Below, in pieces: positions 35,180 through 44,095 of a stretch of 64,000 nt of DNA. Under the pieces are notes generated by a model, which was given only the letters and a program-made list of their open reading frames with translations, was not told the origin of the DNA and did not search any database. Made by a program: the position numbers and the translations under genes. Each line of letters opens with the position of its first letter. Position 1 is the stretch's first letter. The DNA is taken from NCBI GenBank assembly GCA_013821455.1, contig JACDGS010000005.1:62001-126000 (forward strand). Reading direction: 5' to 3'. The DNA is from Chthoniobacterales bacterium (lineage in GTDB: Bacteria > Verrucomicrobiota > Verrucomicrobiia > Chthoniobacterales > UBA10450).

Positions 35180-35562
35180 GAGAAAGGTAGAAAGTCGGGG
35201 CGTGGGTCGGCATCCTGCGAGGGGGGACGAAAGCCAGGGCCGAATCGAACGGGGTTTCTACCATTTAAGAAACTACTTAACAAGGTTAAATATCGTAAAT
35301 CAGACACGGATCGGACGCTTCTTGTTCAAATCTTTCGAAGCCGTCGAGCCAAATGATCGGAAAGCGCATCATTTGTTTTCGGAGGCCGAACTACCAGCTC
35401 AAAAAGAACGCGGAAATGAGAAGCCGGGACGGCTAATAAATTCCGCTGGTGGAGGGAAGAGCAGGGAATCGTTTCCACTGGCGAATGACTTTGAAGGTTC
35501 CCGCATACAGCCGACGCCCCGTGCCCGAAATGGCGCGTCGGAGCGATTACCGGGTTTGGAAA
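35180..35562. other. Intergenic region upstream of the sigma factor gene
   Basis: This 383-base gap between the divergent sigma gene and the end of the 2H phosphodiesterase gene is lower in GC than its surroundings around 35260-35320. Reading frames across it look random. It probably holds the sigma gene leader and promoter. I see no RNA gene or repeat. Confidence 0.6.
35255..35283 (-). promoter_or_regulatory. Possible sigma-70 promoter of the sigma factor gene
   Basis: On the minus strand TTGTTA (35283-35278) and TAGAAA (35260-35255) are separated by 17 bases in the AT-rich part of the gap, placing the start of transcription about 70 bases before the sigma gene. The -10 match is weak. Confidence 0.3.
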
Positions 35563-36066
35563 CTAATTAATTTCCCGAGAGACCACGACCTTCCAGGATT
35601 CGACGTCCGCGCGGGATTCCGTCGGCATCGGACAAGTGATCAGGGCCACGGTATCGAAGGCGATGCTCGTGAAGGGCAACTCCATGCCGCGCGCGAGTTC
35701 GGCCTTACCAGTGTCCGGCAAATGGCAATAAAGCAAGCTGAGGTGCGGAGCGTAAGGCCTCGTCAAGTCGAGGCCGAGTTGCTCTCGCAATGCGCGCAAG
35801 GACGCGGCATTCTCCAGCCTAACGAAAAGCGTTTTGGTGAATTCCGGGCGGAAGGCGATGCCGCGCACGCGCAGGCGGATCACGGCGCGGGTGACCTTCT
35901 CGAGGGTGGACGGCGTTCCGAATCCGAGCGTCAGGTGCGGCTCGAAGATCGGTCCTGCGCACGCGGTCGCGAGGCGGGCGACGAGCGCACGCAGGAATCC
36001 ACGCTCCGGCTCGGCCGGAAGAAGCCAGAGCACAGTCGCGGTCGATTCGTTAGGCAACTTCTCCAT
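35563..36066 (-). CDS. 2H phosphodiesterase / 2'-5' RNA ligase-like protein
   Basis: A 167-residue protein of the 2H superfamily. The two catalytic histidine motifs are FEPHLTLGFG near residues 41-50 and YAPHLSLLYC near 107-116, in the spacing expected for the bilobal fold. Family members hydrolyse 2',3'-cyclic phosphates or join RNA 2'-5'. HLS in the second motif (instead of HIT/HVT) resembles plant-type cyclic phosphodiesterases. It starts 74 bases from the divergent DUF2237 gene. Substrate unknown. Confidence 0.82.
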   Translation of the reverse strand: MEKLPNESTATVLWLLPAEPERGFLRALVARLATACAGPIFEPHLTLGFGTPSTLEKVTRAVIRLRVRGIAFRPEFTKTLFVRLENAASLRALREQLGLDLTRPYAPHLSLLYCHLPDTGKAELARGMELPFTSIAFDTVALITCPMPTESRADVESWKVVVSREIN

Positions 36067-36140
36067 CCCCCAACGTGCACGCGGACAAAAGAAGAGAAAG
36101 ATTGACCACGCAGACGCGACGCCTTCCGCTAGATTTTTAC

Positions 36141-36500
36141 ATGTTAACGAACGTGCTCGGGACGGAATTGAGATCGTGTTGCTCCGCGCCGACGACTGGA
36201 TTTTATCGCGACGGCTATTGCCGCACCGGCCCGGAAGACGTCGGCTTGCACACAGTCTGTGCAGAGATGACGCGCGACTTTCTGGATTACTCCGTGCTGA
36301 TGGGCAACGACCTGGTCACGCCCCATCCGGAATGGGGCTTCGATGGTCTGCAGCCGGGCGACCGCTGGTGCATTTGTGTTTCGCGCTGGAAACAGGCGCT
36401 GGATCGCGGGGTGGCGCCTCCGGTCGATCTGGAGGCGACGCATATCTCGGCGTTGGAGTTTGTTGCCTTGGAGGAATTGCGGGCTCATGCGGTGGGCTAA
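36141..36500 (+). CDS. DUF2237 family protein
   Basis: A 119-residue protein starting at the ATG at 36141 (MLTNVLGTELRSCC); this start matches the family, whose members open with NVLG. The conserved core TGFYRDGYCRTGPEDVG, HTVCAEMTRDFL, GDRWCICVSRW and LEATHISALEF is intact, including several cysteines. Function of the family is unknown, although the conserved Cys/Asp/Glu pattern hints at metal or substrate binding. Divergent from the 2H phosphodiesterase gene. Confidence 0.88.
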   Translation: MLTNVLGTELRSCCSAPTTGFYRDGYCRTGPEDVGLHTVCAEMTRDFLDYSVLMGNDLVTPHPEWGFDGLQPGDRWCICVSRWKQALDRGVAPPVDLEATHISALEFVALEELRAHAVG

Positions 36501-36521
36501 GCGATTCGGAGGAATCGAGCG

Positions 36522-36548
36522 TTCATCCTGAGCGAAGCCGAAAATCCC
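36522..36548. repeat. Solitary arm of the interspersed hairpin repeat
   Basis: TTCATCCTGAGCGAAGCCG matches the arms at 43-129, 8637-8770 and 12801-12934, but the opposite arm is missing or decayed, leaving only a weak inverted match near GTCGTCGGGATG. Confidence 0.55.
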
Positions 36549-36581
36549 GCCGGCTTTGCGGCATTTCGCGATGCTGCGTCG

Positions 36582-36959
36582 TTAGTCGTCGGGATGCAGA
36601 TGGCGTTCGATGCTTTCGGCTAATCTCTCCGGCGTGACCGGTTTGGAGATGAACGGATAGCCGCCTAACAATGGCCGCATCGCGGTCTCCCGCTCGGTCA
36701 CGATCGCGGTGAGAAACACGATCGGCACTCTTTTTAACTTCGGGTCCGCCCGAATTTGCGCCGCCACGTCGCCGCCATCGAACTCCGGCATCATGACGTC
36801 GAGCAGGATCAGGTCCGGCTGGAAGCTCCGCGCCGTCTCCAGAGCGCGCGCGGAATTATTCTCCTCGCGAATCTCGTAGTCGGTCAGAGTGAGACGCGTC
36901 ACTTTGGTGAAGCCTTCCTCGTCATCGACGATCAGGATTTTAGGTTTATGATTTTTCAT
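36582..36959 (-). CDS. CheY-like response regulator
   Basis: A 125-residue single receiver domain. Acidic pocket residues are in LIVDDEEGF (residues 9-17), the phosphoacceptor Asp in LILLDVMMPEFDGG near residue 54, the Thr in IVFLTAIV near 81-88 and the Lys in ISKPVTPE near 105. It has no output domain, so it acts through protein partners. It overlaps the histidine kinase gene by 14 bases and is surely its partner. Confidence 0.93.
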   Translation of the reverse strand: MKNHKPKILIVDDEEGFTKVTRLTLTDYEIREENNSARALETARSFQPDLILLDVMMPEFDGGDVAAQIRADPKLKRVPIVFLTAIVTERETAMRPLLGGYPFISKPVTPERLAESIERHLHPDD

Positions 36960-38214
36960 CTTCGGTGCTGCTGGGTAGCGCGAGCGTCACGAGCACGCCG
37001 CCTGCCGGACGGTTCGCGACGTGCACGCGCCCGCCATGTAAGTCAATGATCGACTTCGTCACCGTCAATCCGAGTCCCGTGCCTTTTCCGGTTGGCTTGG
37101 TCGTGAAATAAGGATCGAAAATTTTCGAGAGCTGCTCGGGCGGAATGCCGGTGCCGCTATCGGCCACCTCGACCAGGACGATGCGATCGCCGGGCTTGAA
37201 GCGCCCGCCGGCGCCTTCTTCCGACACGCGCCAGATGCGCGTTGAGACGATGAGCTGACCGCCGCCGGGCATGGCGTGGCTAGCGTTGGTAAAAAGATTG
37301 ACCAGGACCTGTTTGATCTTGTCCCGATCGATCAGGCAGTGCGGCAGCGGGCGCGCGAAGTTTGTTACCACGCCCACTTTGGCCGCGCTCAATTCGTGCC
37401 TAACGAATCGCAGCGCCTGGCGAATGAGCGGTTCCACATCGGTCGCGCTGAGCTCCAGCTCTTTCGGTTTGGCGAACTCGAGCAAATCGCCCACGACCGC
37501 GTCGGCCCGATCGACCGCTTCGCCCATTTCTTTCAAAACCGAGAGCGTTTGGGGATTGTCGTTGTGCTCGGATTGCCTCGCGATATAACCGAGTCCCATC
37601 TGCAAAACGGCGAGAGGATTCTTCACTTCGTGCGCCACGCCGGCGGCGAGCTGGCCGACGGTTTGCAATTTCTCCGCCTCGATCAACTGCCATTGCGTAC
37701 TCTGCAGCGCCTCATGCGATTTCGTTAGGCTGGCCAGCACCTCGCGCAACTGCGCGTTGGCGAGCGTGAGCTTTTCTTCCGCTTCCTTGCGCGAGGTAAT
37801 ATTGGAAACGAGACCGTCGTAACCGGAAAGAACTCCGTCCGCCGTATAACGTGGGACACGCTGATTGCGCACCCAGCGAATCGAGCCGTCGCGATGCAGA
37901 ATGCGATGCTCGATCCGCGGCGGCACTTTCCCGCGGCCCATTTCGTCGGCGTTGGCCACGACCGCCGCGGTATCTTCGGGATGAACCATGCGGTGCCAAA
38001 GATCGGGATCGCTCGCGAATTCCTCCGGCGAATAACCGGTCACAGAAAGGCAGCCGGGTCCGTGCAACGTCTCGACCACGGCGCCATTCCAAAGCCGCAC
38101 GCTGTAGATGTAGTCGGTGACCGACGCGAGTAATTCGCGATAGCGTTCCTCGCTTTCTTTAACGGCTTGCTCAGCCCTGCGTAATTCCGGTTCCACGAGA
38201 GAAGGCATTTCCAA
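36946..38214 (-). CDS. PAS-containing sensor histidine kinase
   Basis: A 422-residue soluble kinase without membrane segments. A PAS domain spans about residues 20-145 (YRELLASVTDYIYSVRL through RWVRNQRVPRYTADG), followed by a coiled linker. The dimerisation/phosphoacceptor motif is AAGVAHEVKNPLAVL with His near residue 192. The ATP-binding domain has N (VNLFTNASHAM), G1 (ADSGTGIPPE), F (IFDPYFTTK) and G2 (GKGTGLGL) boxes. It would phosphorylate the response regulator encoded 3' to it. The PAS ligand is unknown. It ends near pheA, 3 bases away, but coupling to that gene may be coincidental. Confidence 0.93.
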   Translation of the reverse strand: MEMPSLVEPELRRAEQAVKESEERYRELLASVTDYIYSVRLWNGAVVETLHGPGCLSVTGYSPEEFASDPDLWHRMVHPEDTAAVVANADEMGRGKVPPRIEHRILHRDGSIRWVRNQRVPRYTADGVLSGYDGLVSNITSRKEAEEKLTLANAQLREVLASLTKSHEALQSTQWQLIEAEKLQTVGQLAAGVAHEVKNPLAVLQMGLGYIARQSEHNDNPQTLSVLKEMGEAVDRADAVVGDLLEFAKPKELELSATDVEPLIRQALRFVRHELSAAKVGVVTNFARPLPHCLIDRDKIKQVLVNLFTNASHAMPGGGQLIVSTRIWRVSEEGAGGRFKPGDRIVLVEVADSGTGIPPEQLSKIFDPYFTTKPTGKGTGLGLTVTKSIIDLHGGRVHVANRPAGGVLVTLALPSSTEDEKS

Positions 38215-38217
38215 AAA

Positions 38218-39360
38218 TCAGGAGATCGCGGCGGGAGAAACTGTTTTTGCGCCCGGCAAATTTTGCGGGTACGAACCGAGCACACGCAATGCCTCCGCGT
38301 GCGTCGCCAGCTCCGCATGCGCCCGCACGACGTGCTCCTCATGCAATCCGCCTTCGTGATCGAGATAAAATAAATATTGCCACGGACGCCCGGGCAGCGG
38401 GCGCGACTCGAGCTTCGTGAGGTTGACGCCATGGCGCGTAAGCGTTTCCAAACCGCGGGTCAGCGCGCCCTCGTGATGCGCGATGGTCAGGAGGAGCGAA
38501 GTCTTGTGCGGCAGCCGCGGATCGGCCGGCTGCGGCTCCCGCGCGACCGCGATGAAGCGAGTGAAATTTTCCTTCTCGTTCGCGATGTCGCGCCTAACGA
38601 CGTGCAAACCGTAATGCGTCGCCGCCTCCTCACTCGCGATCGCGGCACGGGAAAGATCGCCCGCTTCCGCCACGAGCATCGCGGCGGAAGCGGTGTCGGC
38701 TTCCACTTCGATCCGGCAATGGCCGAGACTTTGCAAAAAATTCCCGCATTGTGCCAGAGCCTGCGGATGCGAACCGATACGACGGATTCGCTCCAGCGGC
38801 ACGGCGTCCAGCGCGAGCAGGCAATGCTCCACCCGATACAGTTCTTCACCCACGATATGCAGGTCCGTCCGCTGCAGGAGGTCATAGGTCTCCGTGATGG
38901 AACCCGCGACGGAATTTTCGATCGGCAGAAATGCGCGCTCCGTTTCGTGACCGGCCAAGGCGTCGAGGGCCGCGGCAAAAGACTTGCGCCCGACGAACTG
39001 CACCTCCTGCGGCGACGCGGCGAAATGCTTCCGGCCTGCGGCATGACTGTAAGAGGCCTCAACCCCCTGATATGCCACGCGCAATAATCTCTGGCTCGCG
39101 GCTTGAAAGCGAACCGAGTGTTCCAAAATGCTGCGATAAAGCGATTCCACGAAATAACCATCGACCCCTTCCGCCTCGGCCAGGCTCGAGATTTTCGTAA
39201 GTAACTCCCGCTCCCGCGCCGCGTCGCGCAACAGCAATTGCGGATCGGCTTTGAGCGTTGCCACTTCCTCGACCAGACGCTGCCGTTCCGCGAGCGCTTC
39301 GACCACGCGGCGATCGACCAGATCAAGGCGTTCACGCAACGACTGCAAGCGATCGGACAT
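38218..39360 (-). CDS. pheA: Chorismate mutase / prephenate dehydratase
   Basis: A 380-residue P-protein for phenylalanine synthesis. Residues about 1-90 are an AroQ-type chorismate mutase (RERLDLVDRRVVEALAERQRL). The prephenate dehydratase domain (about 95-275) has VAYQGVEASYSHAAG, FLPIENSVAGSITETYDLL, and NFTRFIAVAREP. The ACT domain (about 285-360) has HEGALTRGLETLTRHGVNL and the ESRP phenylalanine-binding motif, implying feedback inhibition by Phe. It is preceded by tRNA-Gln on the same strand. Confidence 0.95.
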   Translation of the reverse strand: MSDRLQSLRERLDLVDRRVVEALAERQRLVEEVATLKADPQLLLRDAARERELLTKISSLAEAEGVDGYFVESLYRSILEHSVRFQAASQRLLRVAYQGVEASYSHAAGRKHFAASPQEVQFVGRKSFAAALDALAGHETERAFLPIENSVAGSITETYDLLQRTDLHIVGEELYRVEHCLLALDAVPLERIRRIGSHPQALAQCGNFLQSLGHCRIEVEADTASAAMLVAEAGDLSRAAIASEEAATHYGLHVVRRDIANEKENFTRFIAVAREPQPADPRLPHKTSLLLTIAHHEGALTRGLETLTRHGVNLTKLESRPLPGRPWQYLFYLDHEGGLHEEHVVRAHAELATHAEALRVLGSYPQNLPGAKTVSPAAIS

Positions 39361-39400
39361 AGAACGGGGGCGGAATGTGTTGTTGACTGACTCTCAGCGA

Positions 39401-39474
39401 TGGCTGCCTCGCAAGGACTCGAACCTTGGCAAAGAGATCCAGAATCTCTCGTGCTACCATTACACCACGAGGCA
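39401..39474 (-). tRNA. tRNA-Gln (CUG)
   Basis: On the minus strand a full cloverleaf is visible: acceptor stem TGCCTCG paired with CGAGGCA, discriminator G and an encoded CCA; D-loop with GTAATGGTAG; anticodon stem AGAGA/TCTCT around loop TTCTGGA, anticodon CTG at 39442-39440; T arm with GGTTCGAGTCC. The identity follows from the anticodon. It lies about 40 bases upstream of pheA. Confidence 0.95.
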
Positions 39475-39551
39475 TCGGAAAGGGAGAAGACCTAAAGCCT
39501 GCTCCCGGCCCAGCGCAAGTGCGCGAAGGTTTCGTCCCAACCTCACCGCAG

Positions 39552-40043
39552 TCACAGCGCTGACTTTTCGTTAGGCGTGCGTTTAGCCCGGAAAAAACTC
39601 TGGAGCAATCGCGCGCAATCGTCCCGCAGGACTCCCGCGGTAATGTCGCAACGGTGATTGAGCGACGGGTTTTGCAAAAGGTTGAGCAGGCTGCCAGCCG
39701 CGCCACCGCGTTCATCCGCGCACCCAAAGATCACTCGCCGCATGCGCACGTGAACAAGAGCGCCCGCGCACATCGGGCAAGGTTCTTTTGTCACGTAGAG
39801 ATCGCAATCGATCAGTCGCCAGTCGCCGACGGCCGCTTCTGCCTGCGTCAGCGCGAGCATTTCCGCGTGTGCCGTCGCGTCCTTCAGCATCTCCACTTGG
39901 TTAAAAGCGCGCGCGATAACTCTGCCCTCGCGCACGACGACGGCGCCAACCGGAACTTCCTCCGCCTCGTAAGCACGCAGCGCCTGGCGCAGCGCTTCAC
40001 TCATGAAATATGCGTCGCTTTGCAGGTCGATGATCGGCTCCAT
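39552..40043 (-). CDS. tadA: tRNA adenosine(34) deaminase TadA
   Basis: A 163-residue cytidine-deaminase-fold protein starting at the ATG at 40043; an upstream in-frame start would add 22 residues not seen in the family. Zinc ligands and catalytic Glu are in TAHAEMLALT (about residue 55) and EPCPMCAGAL (about 84-93). Region VEMLKDATAHAEM and IFGCADERGGAAGSL match TadA, which makes inosine at tRNA-Arg wobble position. Guanine deaminase homologues are similar but less likely. It ends TPNEKSAL, with Pro-Asn-Glu encoded by a nonamer. Confidence 0.88.
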   Translation of the reverse strand: MEPIIDLQSDAYFMSEALRQALRAYEAEEVPVGAVVVREGRVIARAFNQVEMLKDATAHAEMLALTQAEAAVGDWRLIDCDLYVTKEPCPMCAGALVHVRMRRVIFGCADERGGAAGSLLNLLQNPSLNHRCDITAGVLRDDCARLLQSFFRAKRTPNEKSAL

Positions 40044-40096
40044 TTTTAACGGTCTTGTCTGGAAAACGTTCCGGCTTCCGCTAATGAACGGGAAGG

Positions 40097-41053
40097 ATGG
40101 AGCCGGCAAGAGAGAAATTTCATTTCCTCCGCTCGTGGGGCCCGCTCTTTGCCCAGAGCTTTAACGATTGGATGGAAGATCGCGCGCTTCGTTTCAGCGC
40201 AGCTCTCGCTTACTACTCCATCTTCGCGATGGCGCCGCTGGTCATCATCGCCATCGCGGTCGCCGGGCTCATCTTCGGCGAGCAAGCAGCGCGCGGTCAG
40301 GTCTATCAGCAAATCGAGTGGCTTCTCGGAGCCAAGGGCGCGACGGAAATTCAAACACTCATCCAAGCCTCGAGCGATCCGCACAAGAGCGTGCTCGCGA
40401 CGGTGGTCGGCATCGTCACTCTTCTCATCGGCGCGTCGGGAGTTTTCGGGCAATTGAAGGATGCGCTCAATACGATCTGGGGCGTGCGCCTGAAGCCGGG
40501 CGGAGGCATCGGCGCCTCGCTCCGGGAGTATCTGCTTTCGTTCTCGATGGTGGTGGGCGTTGGTTTTCTCCTCATCATCTCGCTCCTGATGAGCGCGGTT
40601 TTGCAGGCGATCAATAATTTTATGACCGGTTATCTGCCCATCCCAAGTTTCGTCGCGCCGCTCACCGGTCTGCTCAGCCTCTTCATCCTCATCGTGCTCT
40701 TTGCCTTGATTTTCAAAGTCCTGCCCGATGTCGAAATCGGCTGGAACGACGTTTGGATCGGCGCGACCGTGACCGCGCTTCTCTTTACTCTCGGCAAAGC
40801 GCTCATCAGTCTTTACCTCGGCACAAGCAGCATTGCTTCAAGCTTTGGCGCGGCCGGCGCGCTCATCCTCCTTCTCGTTTGGGTTTATTACTCGACCACA
40901 ATTTTCCTCCTCGGCGCGGAATTCACCCAGGCCTACGCGCGCAAGTTCGGCTCCGGAATTCGGCCGAGCCACAACGCGACTTTTGCCAGCGAGCGCCTGC
41001 GAGAAGAGCAGGGCATGCCGAAAAAAATCCCGGAGCCCGAGGCCCGCGCCTAA
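40097..41053 (+). CDS. YihY/BrkB family inner-membrane protein
   Basis: A 318-residue protein with six predicted transmembrane helices. It has the family opening ALRFSAALAYYSIFAMAPL (residues 32-50), GASGVFGQLKDALNTIWGV, and the last helices SSFGAAGALILLLVWVYYS then FLLGAEFTQAYAR. Once called ribonuclease BN, the family is now of uncertain function, possibly transport. The stop TAA is inside a dispersed nonamer (GCC TAA CGA). Divergent from tadA. Confidence 0.88.
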   Translation: MEPAREKFHFLRSWGPLFAQSFNDWMEDRALRFSAALAYYSIFAMAPLVIIAIAVAGLIFGEQAARGQVYQQIEWLLGAKGATEIQTLIQASSDPHKSVLATVVGIVTLLIGASGVFGQLKDALNTIWGVRLKPGGGIGASLREYLLSFSMVVGVGFLLIISLLMSAVLQAINNFMTGYLPIPSFVAPLTGLLSLFILIVLFALIFKVLPDVEIGWNDVWIGATVTALLFTLGKALISLYLGTSSIASSFGAAGALILLLVWVYYSTTIFLLGAEFTQAYARKFGSGIRPSHNATFASERLREEQGMPKKIPEPEARA

Positions 41054-41117
41054 CGAGTTTTCTCTCTCGAAAAAATTGAGCAACCAGCCGTTCGCGCAAA
41101 AGCGAAATGATTTCACC

Positions 41118-41765
41118 ATGAAACGGATCACGCTCGTCCTTCTCTCCTGCTGCCTCGCGCTTACGACCATCCACGCCGCGAGCGAGCAGGAAATCGTTAA
41201 TAATTCCGCGCAAATCCTGCGCGATTTTTATCGCATGCCGGAAAAACAAATTCCGCGCCGGGTGCTGAACGATGCGCGCGGCCTCGCGATCATGAGCGTG
41301 CTCAAAGTCGGTTTTGTTTTTAGCGGCAAAGGCGGCCAGGGCGTCGTCGTGGCGCGACGAGGCGGCGGCTGGTCTGGGCCGTCCTTCATCGGATTGGGCG
41401 GCGCCGGCTGGGGCGCGCAGATCGGCGCGGAGGTGACCGATTTTATTTTTGTCCTCAACACCGAGGCGGCGGTGCGCGCTTTCTCGCGCGACAGCAATGT
41501 AAAACTCGGCGCGGATGTCAGCGCCGCGGCCGGTCCCGTCGGGCGCGACGTGCAAGGCGCGGTCACGCCCACCGCGGCGGTTTACACTTACAGCCGGAGC
41601 AAAGGTTTGTTCGCCGGCGCCTCGCTGGAAGGTGCGGTCATTGCGACACAGAAGTCGGCGAATGAGCGCTACTACGGACGTGCGGTGAGCGCGCGCTCCA
41701 TCCTGCGCGGCAAAGTCTCTCCGCCCGCGGGCGCGCAGCGATTGCGCAGCCTGCTCAGTCGTTAG
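41118..41765 (+). CDS. Exported SYLF/YSC84-domain protein
   Basis: A 215-residue protein whose start at 41118 gives a signal peptide (MKRITLVLLSCCLALTTIHA). The mature protein is a single SYLF (DUF500) domain: RVLNDARGLAIMSVLKVGFV, GKGGQGVVVARRGGGWSGP, and the glycine-rich GLGGAGWGAQIGAEVTDF through to YSRSKGLFAGASLEGAVI. SYLF domains bind phosphoinositides in eukaryotes; bacterial periplasmic members are of unknown role. The stop TAG is part of a nonamer. Confidence 0.88.
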   Translation: MKRITLVLLSCCLALTTIHAASEQEIVNNSAQILRDFYRMPEKQIPRRVLNDARGLAIMSVLKVGFVFSGKGGQGVVVARRGGGWSGPSFIGLGGAGWGAQIGAEVTDFIFVLNTEAAVRAFSRDSNVKLGADVSAAAGPVGRDVQGAVTPTAAVYTYSRSKGLFAGASLEGAVIATQKSANERYYGRAVSARSILRGKVSPPAGAQRLRSLLSR

Positions 41766-41825
41766 GCCAGACGCCGGACGCGCTTTCGCCTTTACAATTC
41801 AGCCGCGCCCGGCATTCTTCCGCGC

Positions 41826-42332
41826 GTGCGCTGGCTCCTGGCTGCTCTTTGCCTAACGATCACGGCTCCTTTCCTGCGCGCGCAAACGCAGGAGCGCACT
41901 TTGGAGGATCGCCTCCTCCGGCCAAACATGACCCTGGCCAATCCCGCCCAGGATAAAAAGTTCATCGCCGTGGAAGGGACCTCGATCGACAAGAAATTCA
42001 GCGCGAAAAACTTCACTTTCCGCGATTCCCACTCCACCAAAGCCTTCGCCGGCTCACGAGATTTCAGCGCAAAAAGTTTCGAGCGCACGCGCGCGGCGCA
42101 GGACGCGAAGAAAAACGCCGACGCCGCTTTTGCCCAGACGGAATTTTCAACGCACAAAAGCGCGCTCATCCGCGAATCGTCCGCGCAACACAAATCGGCT
42201 AACACGCGCACCTACGCGGACAACCGCCCGTTCCTCGCCAAGGGCTCGCGGCAGAAAATCCTCGACCAGCAAAACGCGGTGAAGCCGCTGACGATCGATC
42301 AGGTGCGCGAGCTGCTGAATACGAGTCGTTAG
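41826..42332 (+). CDS. Exported hypothetical protein
   Basis: A 168-residue protein beginning with GTG (RWLLAALCLTITAPFLRAQ), a signal peptide. The mature part is low in hydrophobicity and rich in Lys, Ala, Ser and Phe with several F-x-A-K-x-F repeats (KKFSAKNF, DFSAKSFE), and ends in a helix with TIDQVRELLNTSR. I do not recognise the family. Two nonamers lie in it: one at the signal peptide (LTIT), one providing the TAG stop. Starts about 60 bases after the SYLF gene. Confidence 0.6.
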   Translation: MRWLLAALCLTITAPFLRAQTQERTLEDRLLRPNMTLANPAQDKKFIAVEGTSIDKKFSAKNFTFRDSHSTKAFAGSRDFSAKSFERTRAAQDAKKNADAAFAQTEFSTHKSALIRESSAQHKSANTRTYADNRPFLAKGSRQKILDQQNAVKPLTIDQVRELLNTSR

Positions 42333-42386
42333 GCGCACGATGGCGAAGGTGGGTTGAAGCGGACGCAAGCTGGCGCACTTTGCGCG

Positions 42387-43559
42387 ATGGATTCAGTGGA
42401 AGCCTGCGCGCGTTTGCAGATCGGCGCGGCGCAAATCATCAGCGCGGCCGAGCTGCGCGCGAAGCTGTCGTTAGGCCGCCCCTTGCGAGTAAAGCTCGGC
42501 GTCGATCCCACCAGCAGCGATCTGCATTTGGGTCACACCATTTTGCTGCAAAAGCTGCGCCAGTTTCAGCTGCTCGGACACGAAGCGATTCTGATCATCG
42601 GCGATTTTACCGCCATGATCGGCGACCCAAGCGGGCGCTCCGCGACGCGGCCGCAGCTCACGCACGAGCAGGTGCTGGCGCATGCGGAAAGCTACCGCGA
42701 GCAGGCTTTCCAGATTCTCGACCCGGCACGCACGCGCACGGTTTTTAACGGCGAGTGGTTCGCGCCGATGCCGTTCGCCGAAGTGATGCGGCTGAACAGC
42801 CGCGTCACGTTGCAGCAGTTGTTGCAGCGCGACGATTTCAAAGCGCGCATCGCCTCGGAGCAGCCGATCGGCGCGCACGAGATCCAATATCCCATCATGC
42901 AAGGCTGGGACTCCGTGCAGGTCCAGGCCGATGTCGAGCTGGGCGGGACGGATCAGCTTTTCAATATCCTCGTCGGGCGAGACCTGCAGAAAGAGGAAGG
43001 CCAACCGCAACAGGTCGTGTTTCTCATGCCGATCCTGGAAGGACTCGATGGCGTGCAAAAGATGAGCAAGAGCCTGAGCAATTACGTGGGAATCAAAGAA
43101 TCGCCTAACGAGATGCTGGGAAAATTGATGAGCATTTCCGACGAGCTGATGGGCCGCTATTATCCGCTGCTGCTCGGTCGCGAGCTGTCATCCGATCTGC
43201 ATCCGATGGAGGCGAAGAAGCAGTTGGCGCGAGAGATCGTCGCCACATACCACTCCGCGAGCGAGGCCGATCGCGCGCTGGAAGAATGGCAAAGCCGTTT
43301 CAGCGAAAAGCGTCTCGATCAGGCGTCATTGCCTGAGTTCGCGCCCAGTGCGGAAACGCGCGACATCGTCTCGCTCGTCGTCGCGGCTTATCGCGACGGT
43401 TTTGGCCTAACGAGATCGCGCGGCGACGCCCGGCGTCTGGTCGAGCAGGGCAGCGTCCAATTAGCCGGCGTAAAAATTCGCAGCGCGGCGGAAACGCTCA
43501 CGCCGAAATCCGGGAACGTCCTGCGCCTCGATAAGACGCGCGCCGTGCGCATAAAATAA
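42387..43559 (+). CDS. tyrS: Tyrosine--tRNA ligase
   Basis: A 390-residue class I TyrRS of the longer TyrZ-like kind. It starts at ATG 42387 (MDSVEACARLQIGA). The HIGH-like motif is DLHLGHTIL near residues 47-55, the tyrosine pocket lies around IQYPIMQGWDSVQ and GGTDQLFNILVGRD, and the KMSKS loop is at about 223-227. A C-terminal S4 RNA-binding domain covers about 325-390. It charges tRNA-Tyr. Three nonamers lie in the gene. An apparent terminator follows directly. Confidence 0.96.
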   Translation: MDSVEACARLQIGAAQIISAAELRAKLSLGRPLRVKLGVDPTSSDLHLGHTILLQKLRQFQLLGHEAILIIGDFTAMIGDPSGRSATRPQLTHEQVLAHAESYREQAFQILDPARTRTVFNGEWFAPMPFAEVMRLNSRVTLQQLLQRDDFKARIASEQPIGAHEIQYPIMQGWDSVQVQADVELGGTDQLFNILVGRDLQKEEGQPQQVVFLMPILEGLDGVQKMSKSLSNYVGIKESPNEMLGKLMSISDELMGRYYPLLLGRELSSDLHPMEAKKQLAREIVATYHSASEADRALEEWQSRFSEKRLDQASLPEFAPSAETRDIVSLVVAAYRDGFGLTRSRGDARRLVEQGSVQLAGVKIRSAAETLTPKSGNVLRLDKTRAVRIK

Positions 43560-43563
43560 AAAA

Positions 43564-43594
43564 GCGCGGGACCGACCACCCAGCCGACCCGCGC
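43564..43594 (+). terminator. Terminator after tyrS
   Basis: GCGCGGG (43564-43570) pairs with CCCGCGC (43588-43594), preceded by a run of A and followed by TCTTTC, five bases beyond the tyrS stop. The A-run on the opposite strand makes it usable by the convergent SRPBCC gene as well. Confidence 0.7.
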
Positions 43595-43618
43595 TCTTTC
43601 AATGGAGAAATCTTTTCG

Positions 43619-44095
43619 TTAGGCCCGCAGCGGTCCCAGCAACCCGTAAGCAGGTTCGGGTTCCGCGACCGGCGTGGCGACGCCTTCAAAGTGCGACCGG
43701 AGACTACGCAGCTCGGCCGTTACAAAAGCATCGACGAATCCAAAAGTCCGATCGAGCCAGGCGTAAAGTTTATTCTGGATCACGTAATGCACCGCCAGCG
43801 TGACCTCGGTGCAGCCGGGACGAACTTCATCAAACTCGACCAAACCCATGAGATCGATGTTCCCGCCCCACGATTCGAAAGCGAACTGCTCGGGCGATCC
43901 AGTCTCGACGTTTGCGATCACCGTGCGCGCTTCAAACCCAAGCGGCCCGCGAAAACGAAAGTCGGTGGTCTTCGAAGAGGTTACGGTCGCCTTCGTCACG
44001 CGGACGAGATGGCGGCGATACGACTGCAGGTTAGAGAGACGCGCGCGGCACTCGTCTAACGACTGGCTCATGTGAAACGTTTTTTGAAGCATCAT
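43619..44095 (-). CDS. SRPBCC/START-like ligand-binding protein
   Basis: A 158-residue protein with a polyketide-cyclase/RatA-like fold. It starts at MMLQKTFHMSQSLDEC (44095); a longer frame upstream is not supported. A helix (DECRARLSNLQSY) is followed by alternating strands: VTKATVTSSKTTDFRF, FEARTVIANVET, FAFESWGGNID, VEFDEVRPGCTEVTLAVHY, and a long C-terminal helix VDAFVTAELRSLRSHFEG. The fold holds a hydrophobic pocket, but the ligand is unknown. The TAA stop is within a nonamer. Convergent with tyrS. Confidence 0.72.
   Translation of the reverse strand: MMLQKTFHMSQSLDECRARLSNLQSYRRHLVRVTKATVTSSKTTDFRFRGPLGFEARTVIANVETGSPEQFAFESWGGNIDLMGLVEFDEVRPGCTEVTLAVHYVIQNKLYAWLDRTFGFVDAFVTAELRSLRSHFEGVATPVAEPEPAYGLLGPLRA

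Noticed and set aside
35178-35570. 130-codon plus-strand frame next to the sigma gene
   Set aside because: No recognisable domain, poor codon pattern, and it overlaps a plausible promoter region.
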